Below the pieces are notes generated by a model that did no database searches, was not told the DNA's origin, and saw only the letters and a list, made by a program, of their open reading frames with translations. From assembly GCA_963772585.1 (NCBI GenBank), contig CAVYXV010000010.1, positions 248,001-312,000 on the forward strand: a DNA stretch of 64,000 nucleotides. The letters run 5' to 3'. Each line of letters opens with the position of its first letter. Position 1 is the stretch's first letter. Origin of the DNA: CAVVXN01 sp963772585. GTDB taxonomy: Bacteria > Planctomycetota > PLA2 > JAEUHO01. Both the position numbers and the translations under genes were made by a program. Shown here piece after piece: positions 1-8,457 of the stretch.

Positions 1-1405
1 CCGCGTCCGGTCCGGGGCCGGCCTGGAGCCCCAACGCGAGCGGCGTCGGCAGGTCGAGGAGATCGAGCCGTACGGAGACGCCCCGGAGCGCGTCGCGCCG
101 CAAGCGGTCGATGGTCGCCTGGATCGCGTCCAGCGCGCCCGGGGACTGCGAAACGGTGAGGTCGCCGTTGCGCGCGTCGATCCACGCGTCGTCCCGGTTC
201 CACGTCCCGGCCGGCGCCGTCCTCCGCAGGAAGTCGACGAGTCCGTCGGCGGGGAAGAGGGGCATGGGTTCGTCCAGCCCGGGCGGCTCGGGCGGCACGT
301 AGTGGCTGGGCAGGAGGTAGATGTCCTCGAGGCACACGTCGTTGGGCGTCATCTGGAGATCGCGCACGTCGAAGGAACGGATCCGACATGGGGAGGCTTC
401 CGGCGCGGGCCAGGCGGGAAGCGGATCCGGACGCGCCGGATCGAGGCGAGCCGGCAGCACGCGGGCCCGATAGAGGAAGGCGATCCCCGCGTCCTCACCG
501 ACGACGCCGGGGGCCACGTACCAGCGGCCGGCCTCCACGGCGCCGTTCACGCGACTCGTTCCCCCGGTATCCCGCGGCAGGTCGATCCGGACGTCGCCCG
601 GAAGCGTCCCGTGGTCCTGCTCGCCCGGGGCGGAAAGCTGGAGGTACAGGTCCAAGGCGATCCGTTCGTCGCTGCCGGACGGCACGCCGCAGGCGCGCAC
701 CGCGAGCCCCTGGTTCGCGACGCCCACGAGGGGCCGCGCGCCGCCCGACTTCGTGGCCACCTCCACGTCGTAGTCCGCCACGAACGCGTGCTGGAACCCC
801 GCCCAGCCCACGGCCCGCTGGCCGACCGCCCCGAGGACGGTGACGAGACCGAGGAGCCCCTCCCCGTCGAGAAGCCGGTCGGCGACCTCCTCGGAGAGGG
901 GGCCGCTTGCGGGCATGTGCGTCGCGTCGGTGCGGACGACGGCCACGTCCGTGCGCACGGTGGCGAGGCAGCGCGCCTCCAGGACCGCGAGGTGCGCCGC
1001 GACGCGGCTCACGACCTCGGGGGTCGCCCGGACGACGAGGCCGGACTCGAATTGCGCCGCGACCTCCGCTCCCTCACGGATCTCCCAGAAGGTGCGATCG
1101 ACGCAGCCCTTCACGTTCTCCACGAGCTCGTCGATGGTGCCGAAGGGAAGGACGCCCTCCTCGCTCTGCGCACCGAACCAGGGATTGCCCCTGTCGGTCA
1201 GCATCTCCGCGTCGGTGCTTCCGAGCACGGGCGGGATGAAGTCGGGCACGCCCTTCACCAGATCGTGCAGGTCGAAGGTCTGGGTGACGAGACCTCCGGC
1301 GTCGTCGTCCTCCCCCGCGCGGCACGGCACGGGGACCAGCGCGGGGAGGAGCGCGAGCGCGAAGACGAGGAAAGCGGAGACGAGAAGCTTCGAAGCACGG
1401 ATCAT
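1..1405 (-). CDS. Secreted protein with secretin-N-like repeats (C-terminus outside window)
   Basis: The gene reads leftward from ATG at 1405 and runs off the window edge, leaving about 468 residues. Residues 1-30 form a Sec signal peptide: a basic start, a leucine-rich core and cleavage near CRA|GED. The start is preceded by a GGTGGAG-like ribosome site. Two stretches, LVVRATPEVVSRVAAHLAVL in the first half and LTVSQSPGALDAIQ near the window edge, have the 'transient claim - TP/SP - I..L..L' pattern found in N-domains of secretins and in related Planctomycete and Acidobacterial secreted proteins. No pore (beta-domain) segment is visible, but it could lie outside the window. Function is unknown. 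The frame is preferred because its codons are G/C-ending and it carries a clean signal peptide; the opposite frame lacks such features. Confidence 0.75.
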   Translation of the reverse strand, partial: MIRASKLLVSAFLVFALALLPALVPVPCRAGEDDDAGGLVTQTFDLHDLVKGVPDFIPPVLGSTDAEMLTDRGNPWFGAQSEEGVLPFGTIDELVENVKGCVDRTFWEIREGAEVAAQFESGLVVRATPEVVSRVAAHLAVLEARCLATVRTDVAVVRTDATHMPASGPLSEEVADRLLDGEGLLGLVTVLGAVGQRAVGWAGFQHAFVADYDVEVATKSGGARPLVGVANQGLAVRACGVPSGSDERIALDLYLQLSAPGEQDHGTLPGDVRIDLPRDTGGTSRVNGAVEAGRWYVAPGVVGEDAGIAFLYRARVLPARLDPARPDPLPAWPAPEASPCRIRSFDVRDLQMTPNDVCLEDIYLLPSHYVPPEPPGLDEPMPLFPADGLVDFLRRTAPAGTWNRDDAWIDARNGDLTVSQSPGALDAIQATIDRLRRDALRGVSVRLDLLDLPTPLALGLQAGPGPDA

Positions 1406-1578
1406 GGGTCCACTCCACCTTCTGCGGGCGGTTCTCCGCCGCCGACGACGCCATCATGGCGGAGGCGTCGCGCTGGATCCACGCCGAATCCGCGGCTCCT
1501 GTCGCCCCCTCGCGCGCCTGCTATCCGTGGGCCAGGATCGGCGGTGTTGCGGGGGCGACCCGCCGGGAAAGGAGCGCC

Positions 1579-1944
1579 ATGGCCCGCAACGTGCTCGGAG
1601 GCGCGCTGGAGGTCTGCGGGCGGCGTCCGCTCACGGGCGTCTATCGCAACGGCCGCTGCGAGACCGGCCGGGGCGACCCGGGTCTGCATTGCGTGTGCGC
1701 CCGGATGACCGAGGCGTTCCTCGCCTTCAGCCGCAGCCGTGGCAACGACCTGACCACGCCGGCGCCGGAGATGGCCTTTCCCGGCCTCCGCCCCGGCGAC
1801 CGCTGGTGCCTCTGCATCGCGCGCTGGAAGGAGGCCTTCGAAGCGGGCGTCGCGCCGCCGGTGGTCCTGGCCGCGACCCACATCTCGACGCTCGAGTTCG
1901 TGTCCCTCGAGGACCTGCAGCGCCACGCCGCCGACGTCACGTGA
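1579..1944 (+). CDS. DUF2237 family protein
   Basis: A 121-residue protein that spans the whole DUF2237 family. Family-typical motifs are the N-terminal NVLGG, CARMTEAFLAFSRSRGNDL in the middle, and the signature FPGLRPGDRWCLCIARW followed by APPVVLAATH and LEFVSLEDLQRHA. Cysteines are conserved but no reaction is established for the family. The start at 1579 follows AAAGGAG at good spacing; an upstream in-frame start would add about 40 residues foreign to the family. It is probably cytoplasmic. It sits 47 nt upstream of an aldo/keto reductase on the same strand and may be co-transcribed. Confidence 0.9.
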   Translation: MARNVLGGALEVCGRRPLTGVYRNGRCETGRGDPGLHCVCARMTEAFLAFSRSRGNDLTTPAPEMAFPGLRPGDRWCLCIARWKEAFEAGVAPPVVLAATHISTLEFVSLEDLQRHAADVT

Positions 1945-1991
1945 GACCCGCATGCGAGCCGGCGTCGAGCCGCCCGCCGGAGGAGAAACCC

Positions 1992-2978
1992 ATGCGAACG
2001 ATCCGACTCGGAACCGACGGACCGGAGATCCCCGTCCTGGGCCTGGGCTGCATGGGGATGAGCGAATTCTACGGGACGACCGACGAGGCCCGCGGCATCG
2101 CGACGATCCACCGCGCGCTCGACCTCGGCTGCACCTTCCTGGACACCGCCGACATGTACGGGCGCGGCGCGAACGAGAAGCTCGTCGGCCGTGCGCTGCG
2201 GGACCGCCGCGAGGAGGCCGTCGTCGCGACGAAGTGCGGCGTGTGCCGCGACGAGGACGGGAACTTCACGGGTGTCAGCGGCCGGCCGGAGTACGTCCGC
2301 GCGTCGTGCGACGGGTCGCTGAAGCGCCTCGGGATCGACGTCATCGATCTCTACTACCAGCACCGCATCGACGCGGAGGTCCCCATCGAGGACACCGTCG
2401 GCGCGATGGCGGACCTCGTCCGGGAAGGGAAGGTGCGCTACCTGGGCCTGTCCGAGGCCGCGCCCGGGACGCTCGGACGCGCGCACGCCGTGCACCCGAT
2501 CGCCGCGCTCCAGACCGAGTACTCGCTGTGGTCCCGCGAACCCGAAGACGACCTCCTGGGGCCGACGAAGGAGTTGGGCATCACCTTCGTGAGCTACAGC
2601 CCGCTCGGCCGGGGGTTCCTCACGGGACGGTGGCGGCGGCCCGAGGACCTCGCCGAAGGAGACGCCCGGCGCGGCTTCCCCCGGTTCCGGGGCGAGAACT
2701 TCGCGAAGAACCTGGGCATCGTGGACGCCGTGCGCGCCGTCGCCGAGGCGAGGGGCGCGACCCCCGCGCAGGTCGCGCTCGCCTGGGTGCTCGCGAAGCA
2801 CGACCACGTCGCCGCCATCCCCGGCACGACGCGCGTCGAGCGCCTCGAGGAGAACCTGGGGGCGGCCGACCTGGTGCTGGGCGCCGACGACGTCGCGCGG
2901 CTGGACGCCGCCGCGCCCCCGGGCGCGGCGGCGGGCACGCGCTACCCCGAGGGGGGCATGCGCACCGTCCACCGGTAG
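1992..2978 (+). CDS. Aldo/keto reductase
   Basis: A complete 328-residue NADP(H)-dependent oxidoreductase of the (alpha/beta)8 aldo/keto reductase superfamily, closest in style to the AKR13/IolS-YakC group. The catalytic tetrad is visible as Asp51 and Tyr56 in LDTADMYG, Lys81 in VATKCG and His124 in YYQHR. The C-terminal half has the expected PLGRGFLTG and IPGTTRVERLEEN cofactor-binding segments. GAGGAGAAACCC precedes the ATG. The substrate cannot be read from the sequence. The stop is followed directly by an unusual run of G tracts. Confidence 0.95.
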   Translation: MRTIRLGTDGPEIPVLGLGCMGMSEFYGTTDEARGIATIHRALDLGCTFLDTADMYGRGANEKLVGRALRDRREEAVVATKCGVCRDEDGNFTGVSGRPEYVRASCDGSLKRLGIDVIDLYYQHRIDAEVPIEDTVGAMADLVREGKVRYLGLSEAAPGTLGRAHAVHPIAALQTEYSLWSREPEDDLLGPTKELGITFVSYSPLGRGFLTGRWRRPEDLAEGDARRGFPRFRGENFAKNLGIVDAVRAVAEARGATPAQVALAWVLAKHDHVAAIPGTTRVERLEENLGAADLVLGADDVARLDAAAPPGAAAGTRYPEGGMRTVHR

Positions 2979-3007
2979 GGGCCCGGGGGGGCCGGGGGGC
3001 TCGGGGG
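2978..3007 (+). other. Candidate G-quadruplex tract between genes
   Basis: Four G runs of 4, 7, 6 and 5 bases (2978-2981, 2985-2991, 2994-2999, 3003-3007) are separated by spacers of only 2-3 bases. The run starts on the last base of the aldo/keto reductase stop codon. This satisfies the usual G4 pattern on the coding strand, so it would also form in the RNA. Whether it folds or acts in termination is inference. Confidence 0.4.
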
Positions 3008-3074
3008 TGCCGGCGGGCCGCTGCGATCTCCCGACGTGGATCCGTACATGGTCTTCGTCGAGGAGATCCCCCGC

Positions 3075-4369
3075 ATGGTCAAGCCTGCCCTCCGCGTCGC
3101 CGCGGCCTTCGCCCTGCTTCTCGTCCTCGCCGCCCCGGGGGGGGCGGGGGCGGCCGAGGACACCCTGTGGACCTTCCCCGACACCGGGGAGCGGATCACC
3201 GCCGCACGCCGCGACGCTTCGTCGCTCGCGCGCTCCTTCCTCCCCGGCCCGGCGGACCTGGGGCCCGGCTGGTACCGCCCGTGGGAGGCCCCCCGGGGCG
3301 TCCCGGGCCTGCTCCGGGACGAAGCGACCTGGTGGAACCGCCTCGAGGTCGCGCCCGCCTGGGGCCAGTTCTTCGGACTGGAGGAGGAGGCGATCACCCA
3401 GCGCGTGCGAGAGCGCCTCGACGAGGTGTTCGCTTCGTTCGCCGGGCAGGCGGCACCGGCGGGCGTCCCTCCCGAGTTCCAGGCGATGGCGTCGTCGAAG
3501 CCGGCGTTTCTCAGCGTGCCCATGATGCGGCTGAGGCAGTTCACGATGCTCGTCCAGATGCCCCAAGTCCTCGCGGTCTCGAAGCTCGAGACCGTCGGCC
3601 ACGCCTACCTGAAGGCCCGCTTCACGAAGAAGCCGGAGGAGGTCGAGGCGACCATCGCCCGGCAGTTCCCCGACCTGCTCCGGGCCCTGGACGCGAATCT
3701 CGAGGGGCAGAGCTACGAGGACGCCCTTCGTGCCTACGCCCGCGAGGCCCGCAACGTCCGACGACACACGCGCATGGTCTTCGTCCGTGCCGACGCCGAG
3801 GCGTGGGCGAACCCCGATCTCCAGAAGATGCCGGACTACGCCGTCTTCACGGTGGACCTCTCCGTCCTCGCGCGCTCGGCGATCGGAACGTGGATCCGCG
3901 ACGTGACCCCCGAAGACGCGGGTCGCGTGCAGCAGGACGTGGCCTCGTCGCTCGCGAAGACGTGGGCGCTCACCAGGGAGATCGCCGGTCTCCAGGCGGG
4001 CAAGCAGCGGGAGGCCCTGGCGACGGAGATCGACGCGCGTTGCCCGCGCCGGGGGGGACGCGTCGCGGCTCGAGGCGCAGCTCGCCGAGCTGGACGAACA
4101 AGCGGCGCTGCTCGCTGCGGCAGGTCCGGCCCGGCCCACGCTCGAGATGCGCGACCTCGGGGACAACGCGTGGGTCCTCTCCCTCGACGGACTGCCGCAG
4201 ATCCAGCAGAAGAAGTTCGCGGCCCTCCAGGCGCGGCTCCGCAACGGGAACGCCGTCGCCGACGTCCGCGTGCAGGGCACCTACCCCAAGGCGGCGCTCG
4301 TGCGAGACGCTCGAGTACCTGCTCGGCGCGTTGGACGAGCGGACGCAGGTCTTCGTCGAGGACGAGTAG
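3075..4369 (+). CDS. Secreted protein of unknown function, interrupted by two apparent +1 frameshifts
   Basis: The chosen ATG at 3075 follows GAGGAG and starts a clear signal peptide with cleavage near GGAGA|AED. The reading frame continues to about 4040, moves by one base near 4038-4044, continues through LEMRDLGDNAWVLSLDGL, moves by one base again near 4300, and ends ETLEYLLGALDERTQVFVEDE-stop at 4367-4369. Joined this way the product is about 430 residues, has a coiled-coil-like EAQLAELDEQAAL stretch, and stops 19 nt before the next gene, as expected in an operon. The unshifted frame gives an Arg/Pro-rich low-complexity sequence. Both shifts look like one extra base, so assembly error is as likely as a pseudogene. 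No recognised family. Confidence 0.7.
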
Positions 4370-4388
4370 ACGAACGAGGAGCCTTGCC

Positions 4389-6236
4389 ATGACTTCGAGA
4401 TCCTTCGTTCGCTACCCGCGCGCCTTGGTGCTCACGCTCCTGGGGCTCCTCGCCGCCGCGAGCAAGGGGCGCGGCGCCGAGGACCGCCACGAGGCCGAGG
4501 CCGCGGCGCGCACCATCCTCTCCGCCGTCCAGGACCGCGTGATCGCGACGGGCGCCGTCGCGCCGAACCTCCTGGAGGAGGTCACGACCACCTGCGAGGA
4601 AGACCGCGTCTACTGCAAGGCCGTGGACCTCGGGGACGAGGCGAAGACCCGTCTGAACATCCGCGTCGACCTGACCGGTCGCTTCCAGACGACGAACGAC
4701 ATCCCCGTGCCCCGTCGCTGGGAAGGCGTCCCCGTCGAGCGCGATGCCGTCGCCGACGCCGTGGTCCGGACCCGCTCGGTGGAGACGCGCCAGGGCACGC
4801 GCGCGGTCGTGGACATGCGTGCGGCGCACCAGGGCGTCTACTTCTACATGGGGAGCAGCCAGCTCGCCGCAGGACGGACCGTGAAGCTCTCCGTCCGCTT
4901 CGCCGCATCGCGGTTCCAGAAGATGGTGGAGGCCGCGAAGGCGAACGGCCTCATCGGCGAGGACCTCCCGCGCGTGGTGGAGCGAAGCGGCGAGCAGGTG
5001 GGCCGCGAGCTCTCGGACGGCGACGTCGTCTACGTGACCGTCGCCCAGGACGGGCCGGTGACGGCCGTCCTCGACGTGTTCGCGAGGCCCTCCACGGTGC
5101 CGGCGGGACAGGAGCACGAGATTCTGGTGGACCTGCCGTCGCTCGACGCCGGACGACGCGCCGGCGTGCGGGTCGGCCCGTCGGCGGAGGCGACGGATCG
5201 GGGGTTCCGCATCCGGTCCACGCGAACGGAGGCGGTGCCGGTCCAAATCGAGCTCACGCGGGCCCTGTTCGACGCGCTCCGCAAGGGCCGCTACACCTCC
5301 CGGCTCGGGACGGTGCTCCCGGTCGTGATCCGCGGCGGGGGCGGGAAGCGTCGGATCTTCCTCCAGTTCAGCGAGTGGGCCGTCGTCGTGTCCCGGTTCG
5401 AGCTGCGGGGGCTGGACGACCCACAGCTCTCGCGCCTGCGCAGCGACATGGCCGAGAGGCTCGGCGAACGCGCCGTCGCGGCCGGCCCGTTCCGCCAGTT
5501 CAACGAGGAGCGCGAGATCCTCGGGAACCTCCGTGACGCCTGGGCGGACCTCCTGCCCCGCGTCACGCCGGGGCACCCCCGCAACACGGAGAAGATCGTC
5601 TCCGCGTGGGCGCGCAACCAGGAGACGGGCGAGGACCTCGTCCTCGGCGTCCACAAGCCCGAGGACCCCACGAGCGGCGCGCGCTTCGTCGGCGTGGACC
5701 ACCGCCCGGAATTCGAGATCCTCGTCCTCAGGGATCCCCCTTTCGTGCCCCGGGCCGAGAGCGACGAGGACCTGGGGCTCGACGGCCTCGGAGCAGAAGG
5801 CGGATTCGACGAGAGCCGGCAGCTCGACGGCTTCGGCATCGACACCGACCGTGCGCACGAGGAGACCTGGAAGCGCTTCTTCGTGGACGCCCTGGACGTG
5901 GACGTACGCCCGCTCGAGGCGCTGGACGGCGACGCGGGCGACCCCGCGACCGCCCTGTTCCGATTGGAGCCCTGGGGGGGGCAGTGGCGCGACGAGCTCG
6001 ACCGCGAGCGCGCGATCGCGCGGTTCGTCGCCCTGAACTGGGCCGTCCCGCCCCAGCCCCTGCCGCCGTACCGGACGCACGCGCCGGGGCTCTACGAGTT
6101 CCACCTGTCGGTCACGATCGGCCGGAAGGACGCGCCGCAGGACAAGCAGTCCGTCGCGGTCGCCATCCGCGTCCGCCTCGTGCGCCCCGACGTCGGGATC
6201 CGGACGTTGTCCTTCGAGACGCAACGCGGCCGTTGA
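4389..6236 (+). CDS. Secreted beta-rich protein of unknown function
   Basis: A 615-residue product beginning at an ATG preceded by GAGGAG, with a signal-like N-terminus (RYPRALVLTLLGLLAAA) and probable cleavage before AED. After it comes a helical stretch, then a long region rich in alternating hydrophobic and charged residues that looks like several beta domains (for example VKLSVRFAAS, VYVTVAQDGPVTAVLDVFA, YEFHLSVTIGRKD). An acidic Gly/Asp stretch lies around residues 460-490. No known catalytic motif was found. It lies 19 nt after the preceding secreted-protein gene and 16 nt before the papain-like protease gene, so the three are probably one transcript and act together in the envelope. 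Confidence 0.8.
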   Translation: MTSRSFVRYPRALVLTLLGLLAAASKGRGAEDRHEAEAAARTILSAVQDRVIATGAVAPNLLEEVTTTCEEDRVYCKAVDLGDEAKTRLNIRVDLTGRFQTTNDIPVPRRWEGVPVERDAVADAVVRTRSVETRQGTRAVVDMRAAHQGVYFYMGSSQLAAGRTVKLSVRFAASRFQKMVEAAKANGLIGEDLPRVVERSGEQVGRELSDGDVVYVTVAQDGPVTAVLDVFARPSTVPAGQEHEILVDLPSLDAGRRAGVRVGPSAEATDRGFRIRSTRTEAVPVQIELTRALFDALRKGRYTSRLGTVLPVVIRGGGGKRRIFLQFSEWAVVVSRFELRGLDDPQLSRLRSDMAERLGERAVAAGPFRQFNEEREILGNLRDAWADLLPRVTPGHPRNTEKIVSAWARNQETGEDLVLGVHKPEDPTSGARFVGVDHRPEFEILVLRDPPFVPRAESDEDLGLDGLGAEGGFDESRQLDGFGIDTDRAHEETWKRFFVDALDVDVRPLEALDGDAGDPATALFRLEPWGGQWRDELDRERAIARFVALNWAVPPQPLPPYRTHAPGLYEFHLSVTIGRKDAPQDKQSVAVAIRVRLVRPDVGIRTLSFETQRGR

Positions 6237-6252
6237 GGAGCGCGAAGCAGCG

Positions 6253-8085
6253 ATGAACCGCCACCGCCGTTCGCTCATCGTCGCATCCCTGGTGCTCGCC
6301 GCGGCCCTCGCCGCGCCGCACTCCGCGCGGGCCGGCGAGCTTCGGACCGGCCTGAAGCCGACGCCGCCGGCCGAGTACGTCCAGTTTCCCGAGTGGACGC
6401 CGGCCCGGGCGGCGCCCGTGCTCGAGGGCTCCGCGCGGCCGGGCATCGGCTACCGCGACGAGGTCGTGGATCTGCGTCCCTACATGCCCCCGCCGGGCAA
6501 CCAGGGTCGGCAGGGCAGCTGCGTGGCCTGGTCGGTGGCGTACGGGGCGATGACCTACCTCGAGGCCGTGCGACGGGGACGCCCGCCGCGCGACGCGTCG
6601 GACCTCTTGTCGCCCGCGTTCCTCTACAACCAGATCAACGGGGGGAAGGACGAGGGCTCCCAGTTCCCCGACGCCCTCGCCGTGGCGCAAGACATCGGCG
6701 GCGTACCGCTCGAGGCGATGCCCTACGACGACAGCGATCCCCTCCGTCAGCCCACCGGGGACCTCCTCACCGACGCGCGGGCCAATCGCACCTACGGCTA
6801 CGCGCGTCTCGCCTCCCTCACCGACATCCGCAACGCCCTGGCCATGCGCCTGCCCGTCGTCATCGCCCTGGAGACGTCGGACAAGTTCATGCAGATGCCC
6901 ACGTCGTGGGAGGTCTACCGCGAACAGGACTGGCGCGTCGGGATCCTCCACCGCCAGGCGGGCCGCCTCCACGGACTCCACGCCGTGCTGCTGGTCGGCT
7001 ACGACGACCGCCGTCGGGCGATCCTCATGCAGAACTCGTGGGGCACGTCGTGGGGTCACGGCGGGTACGCCTGGCTCGCCTACGACCTCTTCGACGCCAT
7101 CGCGCCCGACGGCGACCACGCGGTCCTGGAGGCGTGGGTCGTCTTCTCGGGCCACGGGGTGCATCCCCGCGCGGCCGCCGCCCTCGGCGTGCCGTCGTAC
7201 GTCCAGGGCGATCTGTTCGTCGAGACATCCGCCGACCGGCAGGAGGACGCCACCTGGTCCTGGCACGTCGGCATCACCCCCGGCGAGAAGCCCATCGCGC
7301 GCGTGGACTGGACCTACGAGGACGCGTCGGGGCGCCTGTGCACCGCCGACGGCGACGGCTCCGAGGGAGACCGGGTCCTGCGGGGCCGGCGGCGCGAGGG
7401 CGGCGTGGTGGACGTGAGCGCCGACGTCCGATTCGGCGACGGTACGACGCAACACGTGACGGCCCGCGTCTTCCTGGTGGAGCGGTTCCGCCCCCTCCGC
7501 ATCCGGTTCCGCGACGGGTACTGGGGGCGCGACGAGGGCGTCCCCCGCTGGGTGTGGGAGGCGAGCCTCTCGGGACCCGGCGACCTCCTGGGCGCCGTCC
7601 GTCGCGTCACCTGGGAGCTCGATCCCTCCTATCCGAACGACCGCATCGTCCAGACGCCTTCGACGCCGGGCGGCTTCTTCATCTCGGCGCGCGCGTCGCG
7701 TCCGACGCGCCTGGACGCCGTGGTCGAGAGCGAGGAGGGCGGGCGGGTCGTGACGCGACGCCTGCGCTGTGCGACCGCCTTCTTCTCGGCGATCGAGGAT
7801 CGGCCCCGCATCCTCGTGCTGGACGGGACGGACGAGAGGGGCGCCTTCCTCGGCCTGTCGCTCCTGGGTCCCCTGGTCGATCTGGACGAGGTCGACGCCG
7901 TGACCTGGGCGGTGGAGGGCTCCTCGCCGCGGCGCGTCGACCGGGACCGGGGTGGCGACGCCTTCGCCCTCGACGTGCGGCTGCCCGCACGACCGACCGG
8001 CGCGTTCCTCGTGCGCGGTCGCCTCCACCTCCGCGACGGCTCGACGCGCGACGTCGAGGAGCGCTTCGTGCCGGCGGGAGGATGA
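6253..8085 (+). CDS. Secreted C1 (papain-like) peptidase with three pYEATS-like modules
   Basis: 610 residues. A Sec signal peptide covers residues 1-27 (cleavage near ARA|GEL). The papain-like catalytic domain spans about 70-290: oxyanion Gln84 and nucleophile Cys90 in GNQGRQGSCVAWS with the normal six-residue spacing, His243 in HGLHAVLLVGY, and Asn261 in QNSWGTSWGHGGY. Three beta-sandwich modules follow, at about 332-408, 432-505 and 519-605, each carrying a V-[DT]-W core strand (351-353, 452-454, 550-552). WELDPSYP in the second resembles the prokaryotic YEATS family; this assignment is by eye. No propeptide motif was recognised. The short 3' neighbour starts at or just after its stop. Confidence 0.9.
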   Translation: MNRHRRSLIVASLVLAAALAAPHSARAGELRTGLKPTPPAEYVQFPEWTPARAAPVLEGSARPGIGYRDEVVDLRPYMPPPGNQGRQGSCVAWSVAYGAMTYLEAVRRGRPPRDASDLLSPAFLYNQINGGKDEGSQFPDALAVAQDIGGVPLEAMPYDDSDPLRQPTGDLLTDARANRTYGYARLASLTDIRNALAMRLPVVIALETSDKFMQMPTSWEVYREQDWRVGILHRQAGRLHGLHAVLLVGYDDRRRAILMQNSWGTSWGHGGYAWLAYDLFDAIAPDGDHAVLEAWVVFSGHGVHPRAAAALGVPSYVQGDLFVETSADRQEDATWSWHVGITPGEKPIARVDWTYEDASGRLCTADGDGSEGDRVLRGRRREGGVVDVSADVRFGDGTTQHVTARVFLVERFRPLRIRFRDGYWGRDEGVPRWVWEASLSGPGDLLGAVRRVTWELDPSYPNDRIVQTPSTPGGFFISARASRPTRLDAVVESEEGGRVVTRRLRCATAFFSAIEDRPRILVLDGTDERGAFLGLSLLGPLVDLDEVDAVTWAVEGSSPRRVDRDRGGDAFALDVRLPARPTGAFLVRGRLHLRDGSTRDVEERFVPAGG

Positions 8086-8120
8086 CCGTGTCGCCACGTC
8101 GAACGCAAAGGGAGAACGCC

Positions 8121-8423
8121 GTGGACCGAACCGACAAGGAGCGTCTCGCCCGCCACCGCGCGAGCGTGCAGCGACAGGGATTCCTCGGCTTCGCCATCAT
8201 CGTCGCCGGATGCGCCTGGGGGTACCTGGTCGCGCGCCGGGTGGGGGAGCGTGCCCTCGACCACGACGTCGCCCCGATTGCCGGTCCGTTGATCCTGATC
8301 GGCATCGGGAGCGTGATCCTCACGATCGCCGTCTACCGCAAGGCCTTCATGCGCCCGAAGGCCTTCTTCGGCAAGAAGGTCGGCGAGAAGATCCTGGAGG
8401 AGATCTCCGACCTGCTGGACTGA
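8121..8423 (+). CDS. Small two-helix membrane protein
   Basis: A 100-residue protein with a basic N-terminal region, a first membrane helix (FLGFAIIVAGCAWGYLVA), a loop, a second helix (IAGPLILIGIGSVILTIAVY) and a basic cytoplasmic tail ending in an acidic helix. GTG at 8121 is chosen because AAAGGGAG precedes it at good spacing. An in-frame ATG at 8082 that overlaps the protease stop as ATGA would add 13 residues and imply translational coupling. It is last in the operon of secreted proteins and protease. Family unknown. Confidence 0.7.
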   Translation: MDRTDKERLARHRASVQRQGFLGFAIIVAGCAWGYLVARRVGERALDHDVAPIAGPLILIGIGSVILTIAVYRKAFMRPKAFFGKKVGEKILEEISDLLD

Positions 8424-8457
8424 AGCGGGCAGCGCCGCCGGCTGCCGCCCCCTCCTT

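Noticed and set aside
302..1708. A 468-residue plus-strand frame at the left edge
   Set aside because: The minus-strand frame from 1405 has a signal peptide and secretin-N-like motifs, while the plus frame is His/Arg/Gly-rich filler that also overlaps the DUF2237 gene out of frame.
4038..4300. Programmed ribosomal frameshifting in the secreted-protein gene
   Set aside because: No slippery heptamer at the expected sites, two shifts of the same sign in one gene, and a third elsewhere; sequence error is simpler.
3036..6236. One 1066-residue protein combining the two secreted proteins
   Set aside because: The middle 110 residues are an Arg/Pro-rich artefact. The second half has its own ribosome site, ATG and signal-like sequence at 4389, and the first half ends properly at 4369 after two frame changes.
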